Assembly: GCA_041686195.1 (NCBI GenBank) | Contig: JAWLEI010000016.1 | Location: 1-44,174, forward strand | Direction: 5' to 3' | Length of the DNA stretch: 44,174 bases | Source of the DNA: Desulfovermiculus sp041686195 | Lineage (GTDB): Bacteria; Desulfobacterota; Desulfovibrionia; Desulfovibrionales; Desulfothermaceae | Shown here: in pieces, positions 23,842 through 32,227 of the stretch | How the letters are laid out: every line of letters begins with the position of its first letter | Position numbering within the stretch: the first letter of the stretch is position 1 | Notes under the pieces: model-generated | Told to the model about the DNA's origin: nothing | Database searches by the model: none | The model's input: only the letters and a program-made list of their open reading frames with translations | Translations under genes and position numbers: made by a program

Positions 23842-24912
23842 TCATCCCTCCGGGTTGTGTCGATCTGAGACAATGAGCTCTTCTTCTTTCAATTCAAGGT
23901 CTTCGTCGGCAAACTTGCCGTTTTTGCTTTTACTTATGATTTTGCACTGCTGCAAGCGCTCCCAGATGAATTGCTGCGGATGTTCCTGGCCCAGATTGTC
24001 CAGAGGGATTTGGGCTCTGGCCATGGACTTGTGTCCGCCGGCGGATCCCACGTTTCCGAACAGGCGGGTGGCCAGGGAGCCCATGTCTCCTTTGACCCCA
24101 TCGCCGCGAAAGATGGCTACCAGGGTATTGTCAATGGTGCCGGTAACAATATCCCAGGAGATGTCATGGATACGGAGGAAGAAGTCGGCCAGGATGACCA
24201 GGATATCTGTGGAGTCCACCTCCCCCATATACACGGTCAAACCATCGCCCCAGAGACGAATTTTGCGAAAGGCCTGTGAAAAGTACTTCAACCATTCAAC
24301 CCGGAATTCGCTGCGGACGATCTTGCGTAGAATGCTGTGATCGGCATATTTGCTCAAGTATCGAAAGGCCTTGATGTCCGCATCGTGGAAGTGCTGTTCA
24401 AAGCTGTGGGTGTCGGTCTTGATCCCGTAAAGCAGGGCAGTGGCCAGGTGTTTTCCGGGACGCAGGTTCAAGTTATACAAGAATTCGGTCAGCAGGGTGC
24501 TGTTGGAACCGTAATTGGGCTGAATCTCTACAAATGTGGCCTGGACAGGGGACTCCGGTTTCACTGGGTGATGGTCGATGACAATGGAGAAGTCAAATGA
24601 GGCAAAATCCGGATGATGGTGAGGCTGAGAATCGACCAGGGCGAAGCGATCGAACTGGGCAGACAGGGGAGGAGTCAGGCGCTGGACCGGAATCTGCAGA
24701 TAGCGGACCATGGCCAGATTGTCAGGCCGGCTGAGTTCATTGACCATGGCCAGGCCGACTCCCTGCACTCTTCTGGCCATGATGCGCTTGAGGGCCATGG
24801 CTGAAGCCATGGCATCAGGGTCAGCATTGAGAAGAATGAGCCAGCGCTCATTCTTTTTGCACAGGTTGAGCAGATCCGCCGCCTTGTGCTCTAATTTGCG
24901 AAAATATGACAT
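23842..24912 (-). CDS. DHH-family phosphoesterase (nanoRNase/pAp phosphatase-like)
   Basis: A 356-residue DHH/DHHA1 protein. The N-terminal domain has the metal motifs LLNADPDAMASAMALKR, LVDSQPHHHPD and IVIDHHP; the C-terminal DHHA1 part ends in SAGGHKSMARAQIPL, the GGHxxxA nucleic-acid-binding motif. Relatives degrade short oligoribonucleotides or pAp, or act on cyclic dinucleotides. ATG 24912 has GGGAGAAAG upstream; the family begins there. It sits 49 bp after cbiR and 77 bp before polA, in the same - strand run. With the RNase II-type protein in the same run it could complete RNA breakdown. Confidence 0.9.
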   Translation of the reverse strand: MSYFRKLEHKAADLLNLCKKNERWLILLNADPDAMASAMALKRIMARRVQGVGLAMVNELSRPDNLAMVRYLQIPVQRLTPPLSAQFDRFALVDSQPHHHPDFASFDFSIVIDHHPVKPESPVQATFVEIQPNYGSNSTLLTEFLYNLNLRPGKHLATALLYGIKTDTHSFEQHFHDADIKAFRYLSKYADHSILRKIVRSEFRVEWLKYFSQAFRKIRLWGDGLTVYMGEVDSTDILVILADFFLRIHDISWDIVTGTIDNTLVAIFRGDGVKGDMGSLATRLFGNVGSAGGHKSMARAQIPLDNLGQEHPQQFIWERLQQCKIISKSKNGKFADEDLELKEEELIVSDRHNPEG

Positions 24913-24961
24913 AACTTTCTCCCGGGCCTTCCCCGGATGGGTGGGCCAGAGGGGGTAAATT

Positions 24962-25708
24962 TCAATTCCTAATCCAGGTGGAAAAAATGTCAAGGGATGC
25001 TTGCAGGTCCGGCCAGGAAAAGACCTCCAGGACCACCACCCCATCTGCCGGAAGCAGACTCAGCAGGTACCGGAGCGCATCTTGATCCTGGTCCGGCAGA
25101 TGCGTCAAGCCCTTGTGGGTATGCCCGCCAACCGGGGCATAAATGTGGAGCATGCTCAGGCGATTGAGGACCAGATCTTCCCGGAGCAAGGCCCACTGGT
25201 CATAGACAGCCAGATGACCGTAATCCAGGCAGATGCCACAAGCAGTCTCTTGTACAGCCGGCATAAGAGAGATGAGATCGTTGTCCTCTACATTTTCCAG
25301 GAGCAAGCTGCGACTGGAAAGGCCAAGTGAACACCAGCGGTGGTGAAAACGAAGAAAGGTCTCTGCAGCTTGTGGAGGATGGAGTACAAAACTTTTGGGC
25401 CGGCAAAAGGCGATTTTCTGGGCCAGGGAGGCAGCCACATCGGCCGCAGCCTCTCCCCCCTGTTCCCAGGGCAGGTCCAGGGGCAGGTGCAGGTGATAGG
25501 ACAGATCAAGATTGGCCATCCAGGCCGGAAGATCGACCTGGTCATAGTCCAAACAGCCCTGGGTCTGGAAAAATACCAGGGCTGCTTCGTCGACAATTCC
25601 TTCCAAGTACTTGCAATTCTCTCCCACCCCGGCCGGCCAGATAAAAGAGGGTGCGGCCACCCGCCAGGGCGAGGCCGGGAATATTTTGGAACCGGATATT
25701 GTGGTCAT
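24962..25708 (-). CDS. cbiR: CbiR-like cobamide remodelling phosphodiesterase
   Basis: A 248-residue TIM-barrel protein of the AP endonuclease 2-like fold, matching what I recall of CbiR, which hydrolyses cobamides to release the lower ligand so that it can be replaced. Supporting segments are the N-terminal RVAAPSFIWPAGVGENCKYL, then DEAALVFFQT, the probable metal ligands E in LLLENVEDND, D and H in CLDYGHL, H in MLHIYAPVGGHTHKGL, and E in VVLEVFSW. No other cobalamin genes are near, and no cobalamin riboswitch is recognisable. If the CbiR call is wrong, a generic sugar-phosphate isomerase-type TIM barrel is the alternative. Confidence 0.75.
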   Translation of the reverse strand: MTTISGSKIFPASPWRVAAPSFIWPAGVGENCKYLEGIVDEAALVFFQTQGCLDYDQVDLPAWMANLDLSYHLHLPLDLPWEQGGEAAADVAASLAQKIAFCRPKSFVLHPPQAAETFLRFHHRWCSLGLSSRSLLLENVEDNDLISLMPAVQETACGICLDYGHLAVYDQWALLREDLVLNRLSMLHIYAPVGGHTHKGLTHLPDQDQDALRYLLSLLPADGVVVLEVFSWPDLQASLDIFSTWIRN

Positions 25709-25748
25709 GGGAAGACCCTTGATGATTGCATGATGGTTACCTGGTTTT

Positions 25749-25822
25749 CAGATTTTCGGAAGGCAAAGCACGTATGAAGCGAGGCACCGACAAGAGTTTC
25801 ATCACTGATCAATCCGGCAAAT
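25749..25822 (+). repeat. Partial third copy of the inverted-repeat family
   Basis: It holds CAGATTTTCGGAAGGCAAAGC and then ATGAAGCGAGGCACCGA, GTTTCATCACTGATCAATCC, GGCA. Both modules occur in the 11963-12079 copy but in the opposite order. It lies in the 137-bp gap between cbiR and the EndoQ-UvrD gene, with no gene of its own. Confidence 0.6.
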
Positions 25823-25845
25823 TCAGTGAATACAGCCCATTGAAC

Positions 25846-28800
25846 TCACTTCAGCCCATCCAGCAGGGAGAGCTGCCTTTCTCGGTGTCTGGTCCGGGCC
25901 ACGGTGTGCACTTTGCTTACCCGGCTCATATCCAGTTGCTGCAAAAGACGGCTGGGAGACAGGTGTACCTGAATATGGCCCAGGGTTCTGCCTTTGGCAC
26001 AGCTCATATACACCTGACTGTGGGCCCTGGTCAGGCCGACGTACAAGAGGCGCTTTTCTTCTTCCGGATCCGGAGCTGTTTCTCTGCTGTCCGGCTTTTT
26101 CGGGGCAAAGAGTTCCGGTCCGGCAAAAGGCAGGATCCCCTGCTCCAGGGCGGGCAGGAAAACGGCTTCAAATTCCAGGCCTTTGGCCGCATGCAAGGTG
26201 AGCAGGCGGACACTTTGGGCCTGCTGCCGGATATGGGCCGCATCAGACTCCAGTTGGATCCAGGCCATAAGTTCGGTCCAGCTCCCGTTACGGTCAAAGG
26301 CAGTGCACAAATCGTTGAAAACTCGGCTGGACCAGAAGGCGTGATCGAAGTGGGAATCCTGGGCCCAGGCAGAGGCCAGGGCTTGGGGCCTGTGGGCCGT
26401 CATCCACTCCGGAGAGTCCAGGACCTTGTCTTTATGGTCAAAAGGCAGGCCGAGATTACGGGCTACGGTACGCAGGATGAGCCGTATCCGTTCGTCCTGC
26501 CAGAAAGGCGCAGATTCGGGAACAGAGCAGGGGATTCCATGCTGATCCAGGGCCTTTTGCAGTGGTGGCATCAAGGCCTTCAAGCGGACCAGGACAGCGA
26601 TATCAGCTGGAGCGAGACGCCCTTCTGACCCGGCCTGGTCGGCCTGGAGGTGACTTGTTCCCCCGATCAAGGACTTTATGTGTCCGGCCAGCCAGTGTGC
26701 TTCCTGGATTCCACTTTCGGCCTGATACCAGGTCAATGCAGCCCGGGGGGCGCTCTTTTGGGCCTGAAGGCGAAGGGACTGGGGGCACAGTCCAGTGCTT
26801 ACATCCAGAATCTCCTGTCCCGAACGGTAGTTGCGATACAGGGTGATGATCTCCAGGTTGGGCCATTGCCTGCCGAAACGGGAAGCCACATCGCCCATGG
26901 CCCCTCGAAAACCGTAGATGGACTGATTGGGATCACCGATTCCGAAAAATCCGGCTCCGTCGTCCGGGACCAGGGACCGGACGATCTCTCCTTGCAGTTC
27001 TGAGAGATCCTGGATTTCGTCCACCAGGACCTGAGAATAGATGTGATCCTTGGCCCTGTCTTGCAGCTCCTCAAGCCAGCTGTGCAAAAGATCGGTGTAA
27101 TCAGCCAGGTTATAACATGCCTTGTGCCGGGAAAAGGCCTCCAGGTAAGGCACGAGCTCTGAGAGTACTTCCCCGCTTTCCCGCCCCCGGGCCAAGAGCT
27201 CCCAGACGGTGCTGAGATCCCGGCCACTCAGCCCAGGGTTGGCCTGGGAAAAAATCTGCCTGGCTTCCTGTTCAGACATGAGTACCGGGGGCTGGCCATA
27301 TCGTTTCCGCCACTGCTCAAAAGCCAGGGCATGCAGGGTATCGGCCCGGGGCAGGACCTGGTCCGTTCCCGGGCTGTTTTGCAGGCGTTCCTTAAGTTCC
27401 CGGGCTGCAGCCCGGGTAAAGGTGACCACCAGGATCTCGGCCGGATCCAATCCCTGGGAAATCAAATGCTGGACCCGGCCAATAAGGGTCCTGGTCTTGC
27501 CCGTTCCCGGGCCGGCCAGGACCAGGAGGGGATGAGGCCCGCTTCTCACTGCCTGCTGTTGCTCGGCGTTAAATTCCTCACTTTGGGAGCTTTTGGTCTT
27601 TTCTCTGGGTATCTCCGTGGGCCCATGTTCTTTTTGGCGGGTTGGTGCTGGCGGTGTGGGCGCCTGCGGGCTGGCCCACAATGTTTTCCCTAAAGCGAAT
27701 GCCTTGCGTTCTTGTGGGGAAAAGACCGAGATCTGGCCGAATTCTCCATCAAACCCTGATTTTCGGTGCACTTCTTTATGCCGCATCCGGTGCAGACCTT
27801 CGGCCAGGGCCGGAGACTCGGCTTTGATGTCTTCGATCGGTATACTGCGCAGAACGTCCAGCTCTGAACCAAAGGCCTTGATCAATCGGGCGTAGACCGC
27901 GGTGACCGCCTTGGTTTTGGGGCCTTTGCCCAGAATTTCAGATATGACCTCAGATAAGGGGATTAGGGAGGTAAAGCCCGGGACCGTATCCGACTGTTGC
28001 GGGCTGTCTCTGTCGGCCAGGGCCAGGATTCGGTTGAGGACGCCCACAGTGAGTTTCCCTCCACAGACAGGACAAACGCCTCCCAACTTGGCGGTTTGCC
28101 TGGGATCCAAGACAACCCCGCACTTGCGGTGCCCGTCCAGATGGTATTTCCCTTCTTCCGGAAAGAACTCAATAGAGCCCAGGAAGCGCTGGGTTGGGCT
28201 GAGGCGCTGCAAGGCCTGCAAGATGTTTTCGTAGCTAGGCTGACCTGCAAATACATTGGCTTCCCGGGCCAGTTTTTCCCCGGAATGGGCGTCAGAGTTG
28301 GATACCAGGGTATACCCGTCCAGATCGCTCCACAGCCAGTTCATCTCTGGATCAGAGGACAGCCCGGTCTCCAGGGCAAAGATATGGTTGCTTAAGTCCC
28401 GGAAGCAGTCTGTTAACCGGTTGAAGCCGGACTTGGATCCGAACAGGGAGAACCAGGGGGTCCAGATATGGGCTGGAATAAGAAAACCCAAAGGGTCGGT
28501 CTCCAGGACCATCTCTAAAAGATCGCGGCTGTCCAAGCCCAAAATGGGCCTGCCGTCGGACAGAAGATTGCCCACTTGCCCCAGCCGGCGGTTGAAGCTG
28601 CGCACCTTGTCCAGGGAGGAGAGAAAGACCAGGTTATGGACTTTGCGTACTGTGCCCTGGCTCTTATAAATGGAACTGATCTCAGTACCCAGGATGAAGA
28701 GCGGAGCCTTGGGCTGGGATTGCGATTCCAGCCAGGGGATTTCCGGGGGCAGGCAGGACACGTCTTTGAGGCCAAGCAGTCCGTTTCCGTTTTCTTCCAG

Positions 28801-28968
28801 GATGTCTTCAATTTCCTGCAGCCAGCCGGGGTGGGTGAAGTCTCCGGTAGCCAGGATGTCCAGACCCTTGATCCCGGCCCAGGCGGCCAGGCGGGGAATA
28901 GAAAGGGCCTTGCTTGTGGCCCGGGAATAACGGGAATGAATATGCAGGTCAGCTGTGTAGATCGTCAT
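25846..28968 (-). CDS. EndoQ (PHP endonuclease) - UvrD-type helicase fusion
   Basis: A 1040-residue two-part protein. Residues 1 to about 410 match endonuclease Q: a PHP domain with DLHIHSRYSR (8-17), ATGDFTHPGW (40-49), GTEISSIYK, NSDAHSG (224-230) and a zinc site KCGVVLD...CPVCG. EndoQ nicks DNA 5' of deaminated bases. A Pro-rich linker (about 430-465) leads to a superfamily 1 helicase: FNAEQQQAV, Walker A AGPGTGKT (485-492), DEIQD (650-654), LTLHAAKGLEFE and EKRLLYVGLTRAHSQVY. All metal and ATPase motifs are present. It lies in an operon with polA. No clear ribosome site precedes the start; the kinase gene ends 22 bp upstream, so coupling is likely. Confidence 0.88.
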   Translation of the reverse strand: MTIYTADLHIHSRYSRATSKALSIPRLAAWAGIKGLDILATGDFTHPGWLQEIEDILEENGNGLLGLKDVSCLPPEIPWLESQSQPKAPLFILGTEISSIYKSQGTVRKVHNLVFLSSLDKVRSFNRRLGQVGNLLSDGRPILGLDSRDLLEMVLETDPLGFLIPAHIWTPWFSLFGSKSGFNRLTDCFRDLSNHIFALETGLSSDPEMNWLWSDLDGYTLVSNSDAHSGEKLAREANVFAGQPSYENILQALQRLSPTQRFLGSIEFFPEEGKYHLDGHRKCGVVLDPRQTAKLGGVCPVCGGKLTVGVLNRILALADRDSPQQSDTVPGFTSLIPLSEVISEILGKGPKTKAVTAVYARLIKAFGSELDVLRSIPIEDIKAESPALAEGLHRMRHKEVHRKSGFDGEFGQISVFSPQERKAFALGKTLWASPQAPTPPAPTRQKEHGPTEIPREKTKSSQSEEFNAEQQQAVRSGPHPLLVLAGPGTGKTRTLIGRVQHLISQGLDPAEILVVTFTRAAARELKERLQNSPGTDQVLPRADTLHALAFEQWRKRYGQPPVLMSEQEARQIFSQANPGLSGRDLSTVWELLARGRESGEVLSELVPYLEAFSRHKACYNLADYTDLLHSWLEELQDRAKDHIYSQVLVDEIQDLSELQGEIVRSLVPDDGAGFFGIGDPNQSIYGFRGAMGDVASRFGRQWPNLEIITLYRNYRSGQEILDVSTGLCPQSLRLQAQKSAPRAALTWYQAESGIQEAHWLAGHIKSLIGGTSHLQADQAGSEGRLAPADIAVLVRLKALMPPLQKALDQHGIPCSVPESAPFWQDERIRLILRTVARNLGLPFDHKDKVLDSPEWMTAHRPQALASAWAQDSHFDHAFWSSRVFNDLCTAFDRNGSWTELMAWIQLESDAAHIRQQAQSVRLLTLHAAKGLEFEAVFLPALEQGILPFAGPELFAPKKPDSRETAPDPEEEKRLLYVGLTRAHSQVYMSCAKGRTLGHIQVHLSPSRLLQQLDMSRVSKVHTVARTRHRERQLSLLDGLK

Positions 28969-28990
28969 GGGTCATTTTGCATTCAGGGAG

Positions 28991-30631
28991 TTAAGGATTT
29001 GAAGAATTTTTCCTTTCCGGGAGATGGGCGGTGCATTGTGTTATGATCTTGGCCGTGACCCCGGGTTCGGATCCAGTGTTCTGGGTGATGATGATCCGAG
29101 CCCGGTTGGAGTGGGCCTGGCGCTGGGCGATAGACAGGCCCAGGCCGGACCCCTGAGCCCTGCTGGTGACAAAAGGATCAAAGAGTGTGTTCATAATCTT
29201 GGGGTCCAGGCCGGGGCCGTTGTCGGAAATAGCAATATATTCGTTTTCCCCGGTCTGTCCCCACTCTATGCGCACCCAGGGTCTTTCCCGCTCGGAGGCT
29301 GCCTGGGCCGCGTTCATGAGCAGATTGAGCATAACCTGATGCAAATGATCCGGATCCCAGTGCCAGCATGTATTTTCCAGCTCTTGTGCAGTCTGAAAAT
29401 GCACATGAGCAAAATCGGTCTTCAGGGTGAACAGGCAGGCGCGAGCGATCTTTGCCAGGTTGACAAATTGGGGCTTGGCCTGCCTGGGGCGGGCAAAAGC
29501 CAAAAAATTGGCCAGCAAATGGTTCAAGCGCTGCACATCGCGTTCAACCACAGAGTACAAACGCCGGCGCTTGTCTTCAGGCAGGGAGCTTGAGGGCAAG
29601 AGCTGCAAGCTGGCCTTGATCCCGGACAAGGGGTTTTTGATTTCATGGGCCAGGCCGGCGGCCAGTTCGCCCACAGTGGCCATCTTTTCCATCTCCTGGA
29701 CCTGTCGCTCCAACTCTTTGATCCGGGTGATGTCGGTAAACAGGATCAAGGTGCCCTGATCTTCAGGGAGTTGGGTGAGTGTGGCCCCAAAGAGTAGTTC
29801 TGACTGGCAAAACTCCGTACGTAATGATGTCTTACCGTTCCACTGGTTCCAGATTTTATGCAGGCTGGGAAAGAACTCAGCCAGGGAGCGGGACACGGCC
29901 TGACCTGGGTCCTGGAGCTGAGCCCAGGACGTGGCCTGGGCATTAATGGCTGAAATCCGGCCTTTTGAGTCTACAACCAGGAGGCCGCTGGGCATCCAAT
30001 CCATGACCTTGCTTTTAAGGGATTCCGAATGGCGCAGCAGTCTGTCCCGTTCCGCCAATTCCTGCAAGAGGTAGTTCATGCGTTTGGTATTCAGGCGGAC
30101 TAAAAGGAGCATCAAGCCCAGGGCTAAAAGATGCAGAGAAGTATATAAACAGGCCTCCTGCAGAGCCAGGGGCTGGAGGAAATGCATGGTCTGGGATACA
30201 GCCAGGGCAGAATAGAAACCGGTAAGGCATAAAGCCAGAATGTTGGCGGCGTGCATGCCCAGAGTGCGCCCATAGAGAAAGAGCAGGGCCAGGCCGAGAA
30301 AAGCGAAATTGCTTTTCAAGGCTCCAGTGATCAGAATTAAAAAGCAGACCAGGATGAAGTCCGTGCCCAGCTGGAACCAAAAGAAAGCAATGCGATTAGA
30401 CAGCCGATTGCGAATGAGAAGGAAGAAGATGGTCAGGATAAAGCCGCAGATGAGAAAGAATTGATAGCTCGGTTCAGGCGCAGATCCGAATCTCTCGAGC
30501 GCCCTGGGGGATATCAGCCAGGTAATACCTAAGGGGATGAGGAGAAATAGGAGGAAGACGAGTCTGGCCAGACAGATCCGCACGGCCAAGTGTTCAGGTT
30601 CCAGATGTCGGGATTGGTTTCGGGGCTGCAT
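28991..30631 (-). CDS. Membrane sensor histidine kinase (NtrB/PilS-like)
   Basis: A 546-residue kinase. Residues about 18-180 hold five or six membrane helices with little periplasmic sequence. A PAS-like domain (about 205-300, MPSGLLVVDSKGRISAIN) leads to the phosphoacceptor helix, with His329 in GELAAGLAHEIKNPLSGIKA. The ATPase domain follows, with LLMNAAQAA (N box), ISDNGPGLDP (G1) and GSGLGLSIAQR (G2). The layout resembles PilS and NtrB. No response regulator is encoded beside it, so the partner is unlinked. It sits between the MogA-like gene (38 bp upstream) and the EndoQ-UvrD gene (22 bp downstream). Confidence 0.9.
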   Translation of the reverse strand: MQPRNQSRHLEPEHLAVRICLARLVFLLFLLIPLGITWLISPRALERFGSAPEPSYQFFLICGFILTIFFLLIRNRLSNRIAFFWFQLGTDFILVCFLILITGALKSNFAFLGLALLFLYGRTLGMHAANILALCLTGFYSALAVSQTMHFLQPLALQEACLYTSLHLLALGLMLLLVRLNTKRMNYLLQELAERDRLLRHSESLKSKVMDWMPSGLLVVDSKGRISAINAQATSWAQLQDPGQAVSRSLAEFFPSLHKIWNQWNGKTSLRTEFCQSELLFGATLTQLPEDQGTLILFTDITRIKELERQVQEMEKMATVGELAAGLAHEIKNPLSGIKASLQLLPSSSLPEDKRRRLYSVVERDVQRLNHLLANFLAFARPRQAKPQFVNLAKIARACLFTLKTDFAHVHFQTAQELENTCWHWDPDHLHQVMLNLLMNAAQAASERERPWVRIEWGQTGENEYIAISDNGPGLDPKIMNTLFDPFVTSRAQGSGLGLSIAQRQAHSNRARIIITQNTGSEPGVTAKIITQCTAHLPERKNSSNP

Positions 30632-30669
30632 GCAACGGTTCCGGAATACTTACCTGCACAAATCTTCTT

Positions 30670-31449
30670 TTAGCCGCAGTCTGTCGGATCTCCATGGATT
30701 TTGTCCAGGGTATGATTCAGGGCAGGCAACAGCGGGGCAAGATTCTCGCGGACGCCCTTGGGGCTTCCGGGGAGGTTGATGATCAGGCTGGAGCCCAAGA
30801 TACCAGCCACAGCCCTGGATATTATAGCATGCGGGGTGACAGCCAGGGAAGCGCTCATCATGGCCTGTTCAAATCCAGGTAGGCGTTTGTGAATCAGGGA
30901 GGCCGTAACGTCGGCGGTTACATCCCGGGGAGCGACACCTGTGCCTCCGGTGGTAATGATCAGGTCAAATCTTTCGTCCAGGGCCAGATGGGTGATAAGG
31001 GACTGAAGGGATAAGGCCTCGTCCCGGAGCATAAAACCTTGACTCAGACACAGGGGGAGGTGGCTGGAAATCATCTCTGGGATTTGTGGACCGCTGGTGT
31101 CTTGCCGTGTTCCAGCAGTTCCGGAATCACTGAGGGTGATCCAGGCCAGACTGAAGCCAGACTTGGTGATCTGCAGCTCACAGGGGAGAAAAATATCTTC
31201 CAGGTCCTTGCGGGTTAAGACCCAGAGCCCCTTTGGCCTTGGCTGTCCAGGTCCCCAGCAGTGACCGTGCACTTCAAGCCAGGGCTCATCGTCCGGGGGG
31301 GCAAGCCTGGATCCCACGCTGATATTGTCGGGCAAATCCGGGCTGACCGCAAGGTCGGTAGCACAATGGGGAAGAAAGTAAGGACAGAGCAGAAGATATT
31401 CTCCGGCCTGGATCTTAAGGGGTGAAATCTGTTCCAGGGTGCAGTGCAT
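30670..31449 (-). CDS. MogA/MoaB-family molybdenum cofactor protein with N-terminal extension
   Basis: A 259-residue protein. The C-terminal 170 residues are the MoCF-binding domain: AWITLSDSGTAGTRQDTSG, LIITTGGTGVAPRDVTAD, then INLPGSPKGVRENL, complete for MPT adenylation. Residues 1 to about 95 are an extra domain (CTLEQISPLKIQAGEYLL and LPDNISVGSRLAPPDDEPWL) that recalls a MOSC-like or other small beta fold, not assigned. Molybdopterin enzymes such as formate dehydrogenases are important in sulfate reducers. ATG 31449 (MHCTLEQI) has GAGG upstream; a terminator-like hairpin and a 166-bp leader precede it, unlike the tight spacing elsewhere in the run. Confidence 0.88.
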   Translation of the reverse strand: MHCTLEQISPLKIQAGEYLLLCPYFLPHCATDLAVSPDLPDNISVGSRLAPPDDEPWLEVHGHCWGPGQPRPKGLWVLTRKDLEDIFLPCELQITKSGFSLAWITLSDSGTAGTRQDTSGPQIPEMISSHLPLCLSQGFMLRDEALSLQSLITHLALDERFDLIITTGGTGVAPRDVTADVTASLIHKRLPGFEQAMMSASLAVTPHAIISRAVAGILGSSLIINLPGSPKGVRENLAPLLPALNHTLDKIHGDPTDCG

Positions 31450-31469
31450 ATCATCCTCAGGTAACAAGA

Positions 31470-31491
31470 AAGGGAGCATGACTGCTCCCTT
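31470..31491 (-). terminator. Terminator-like hairpin ahead of the MogA-like gene
   Basis: On the - strand AAGGGAGCA and TGCTCCCTT pair perfectly (9 bp, loop GTCA) and are followed by TCTTGTT. It lies about 20 nt before the start codon. It could end plsY transcripts or act as an attenuator. The T-run is imperfect. Confidence 0.5.
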
Positions 31492-31615
31492 GGAGTGCTT
31501 GAGGTGTGAGATTCAGCTGAGTCGGCCCGGGGCCCAGGCCAATAGACCTGAGTTATGTTCAGGTCCATGAGCACCAAGCGCAGGAATGGGTGCGAACCGA
31601 ACAGGTGACATACTC

Positions 31616-32227
31616 TCAGCTCAGCACATACTTATCTTTTTGCCAGGGGTTTTCCTGGCCTTTGGCCAGACGCAGGATGTTCTCCCGATGCTTGGAATAC
31701 ACAAGGACCATGACGATGAGACTCAGGATGAGATAGGAAAAGGAACCGGCAAAGAGGATAAACAAGGGCAGCACAGTAACCATGCTCAGGGAACCGATGG
31801 ACACAAAGCCGGTGATCCAAATAAGCACGATGCAGACCACAACAGACCAGAATAACGGGGTGGGGGTCAGGGCCAGAAAAATGCCGATGGTGATGGCCAC
31901 CCCTTTGCCCCCTTTCCCGCCCAGGAAAGCGGAATAGAGATGGCCCAGAACCACAGCCAGGCCGGTAAGGGTCAAAAAGCTCGCCGAGTTGTTGATGCCC
32001 ATGGCCACGAGCATAGGAATCAATCCCTTGGCCGCGTCAAGCACAAACGTGAGGATCCCATAGCCGGTACCGCACGTCCTGGCCACATTGGTAGCCCCAA
32101 TGCTTTTACTTCCGATGAGTCTTGGGTCTATCCCATTGGCCAGTCTGGATACAAGCAGACCAAACGGAATGGAGCCAATAAGGTAGACCACAAGGAGCCA
32201 GCCCAGACCTGCAATCACGATGTTCAT
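31616..32227 (-). CDS. plsY: Glycerol-3-phosphate acyltransferase PlsY
   Basis: A 203-residue membrane enzyme that transfers the acyl group from acyl phosphate to glycerol 3-phosphate, the first step of phospholipid synthesis. Motifs are YLIGSIPFGLLVSRL (first loop), GSKSIGATNVARTCG, and FLGGKGGKGVAITIG, all cytoplasmic catalytic loops of PlsY. There are five or so membrane helices. Its start overlaps the RNase gene stop by 1 nt (TAATG). Confidence 0.96.
   Translation of the reverse strand: MNIVIAGLGWLLVVYLIGSIPFGLLVSRLANGIDPRLIGSKSIGATNVARTCGTGYGILTFVLDAAKGLIPMLVAMGINNSASFLTLTGLAVVLGHLYSAFLGGKGGKGVAITIGIFLALTPTPLFWSVVVCIVLIWITGFVSIGSLSMVTVLPLFILFAGSFSYLILSLIVMVLVYSKHRENILRLAKGQENPWQKDKYVLS

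Noticed and set aside
25726..26628. A 300-codon + strand open frame opposite the EndoQ-UvrD gene
   Set aside because: Only its beginning is non-overlapping, and that part is the repeat near 25774. The rest mirrors the helicase gene.
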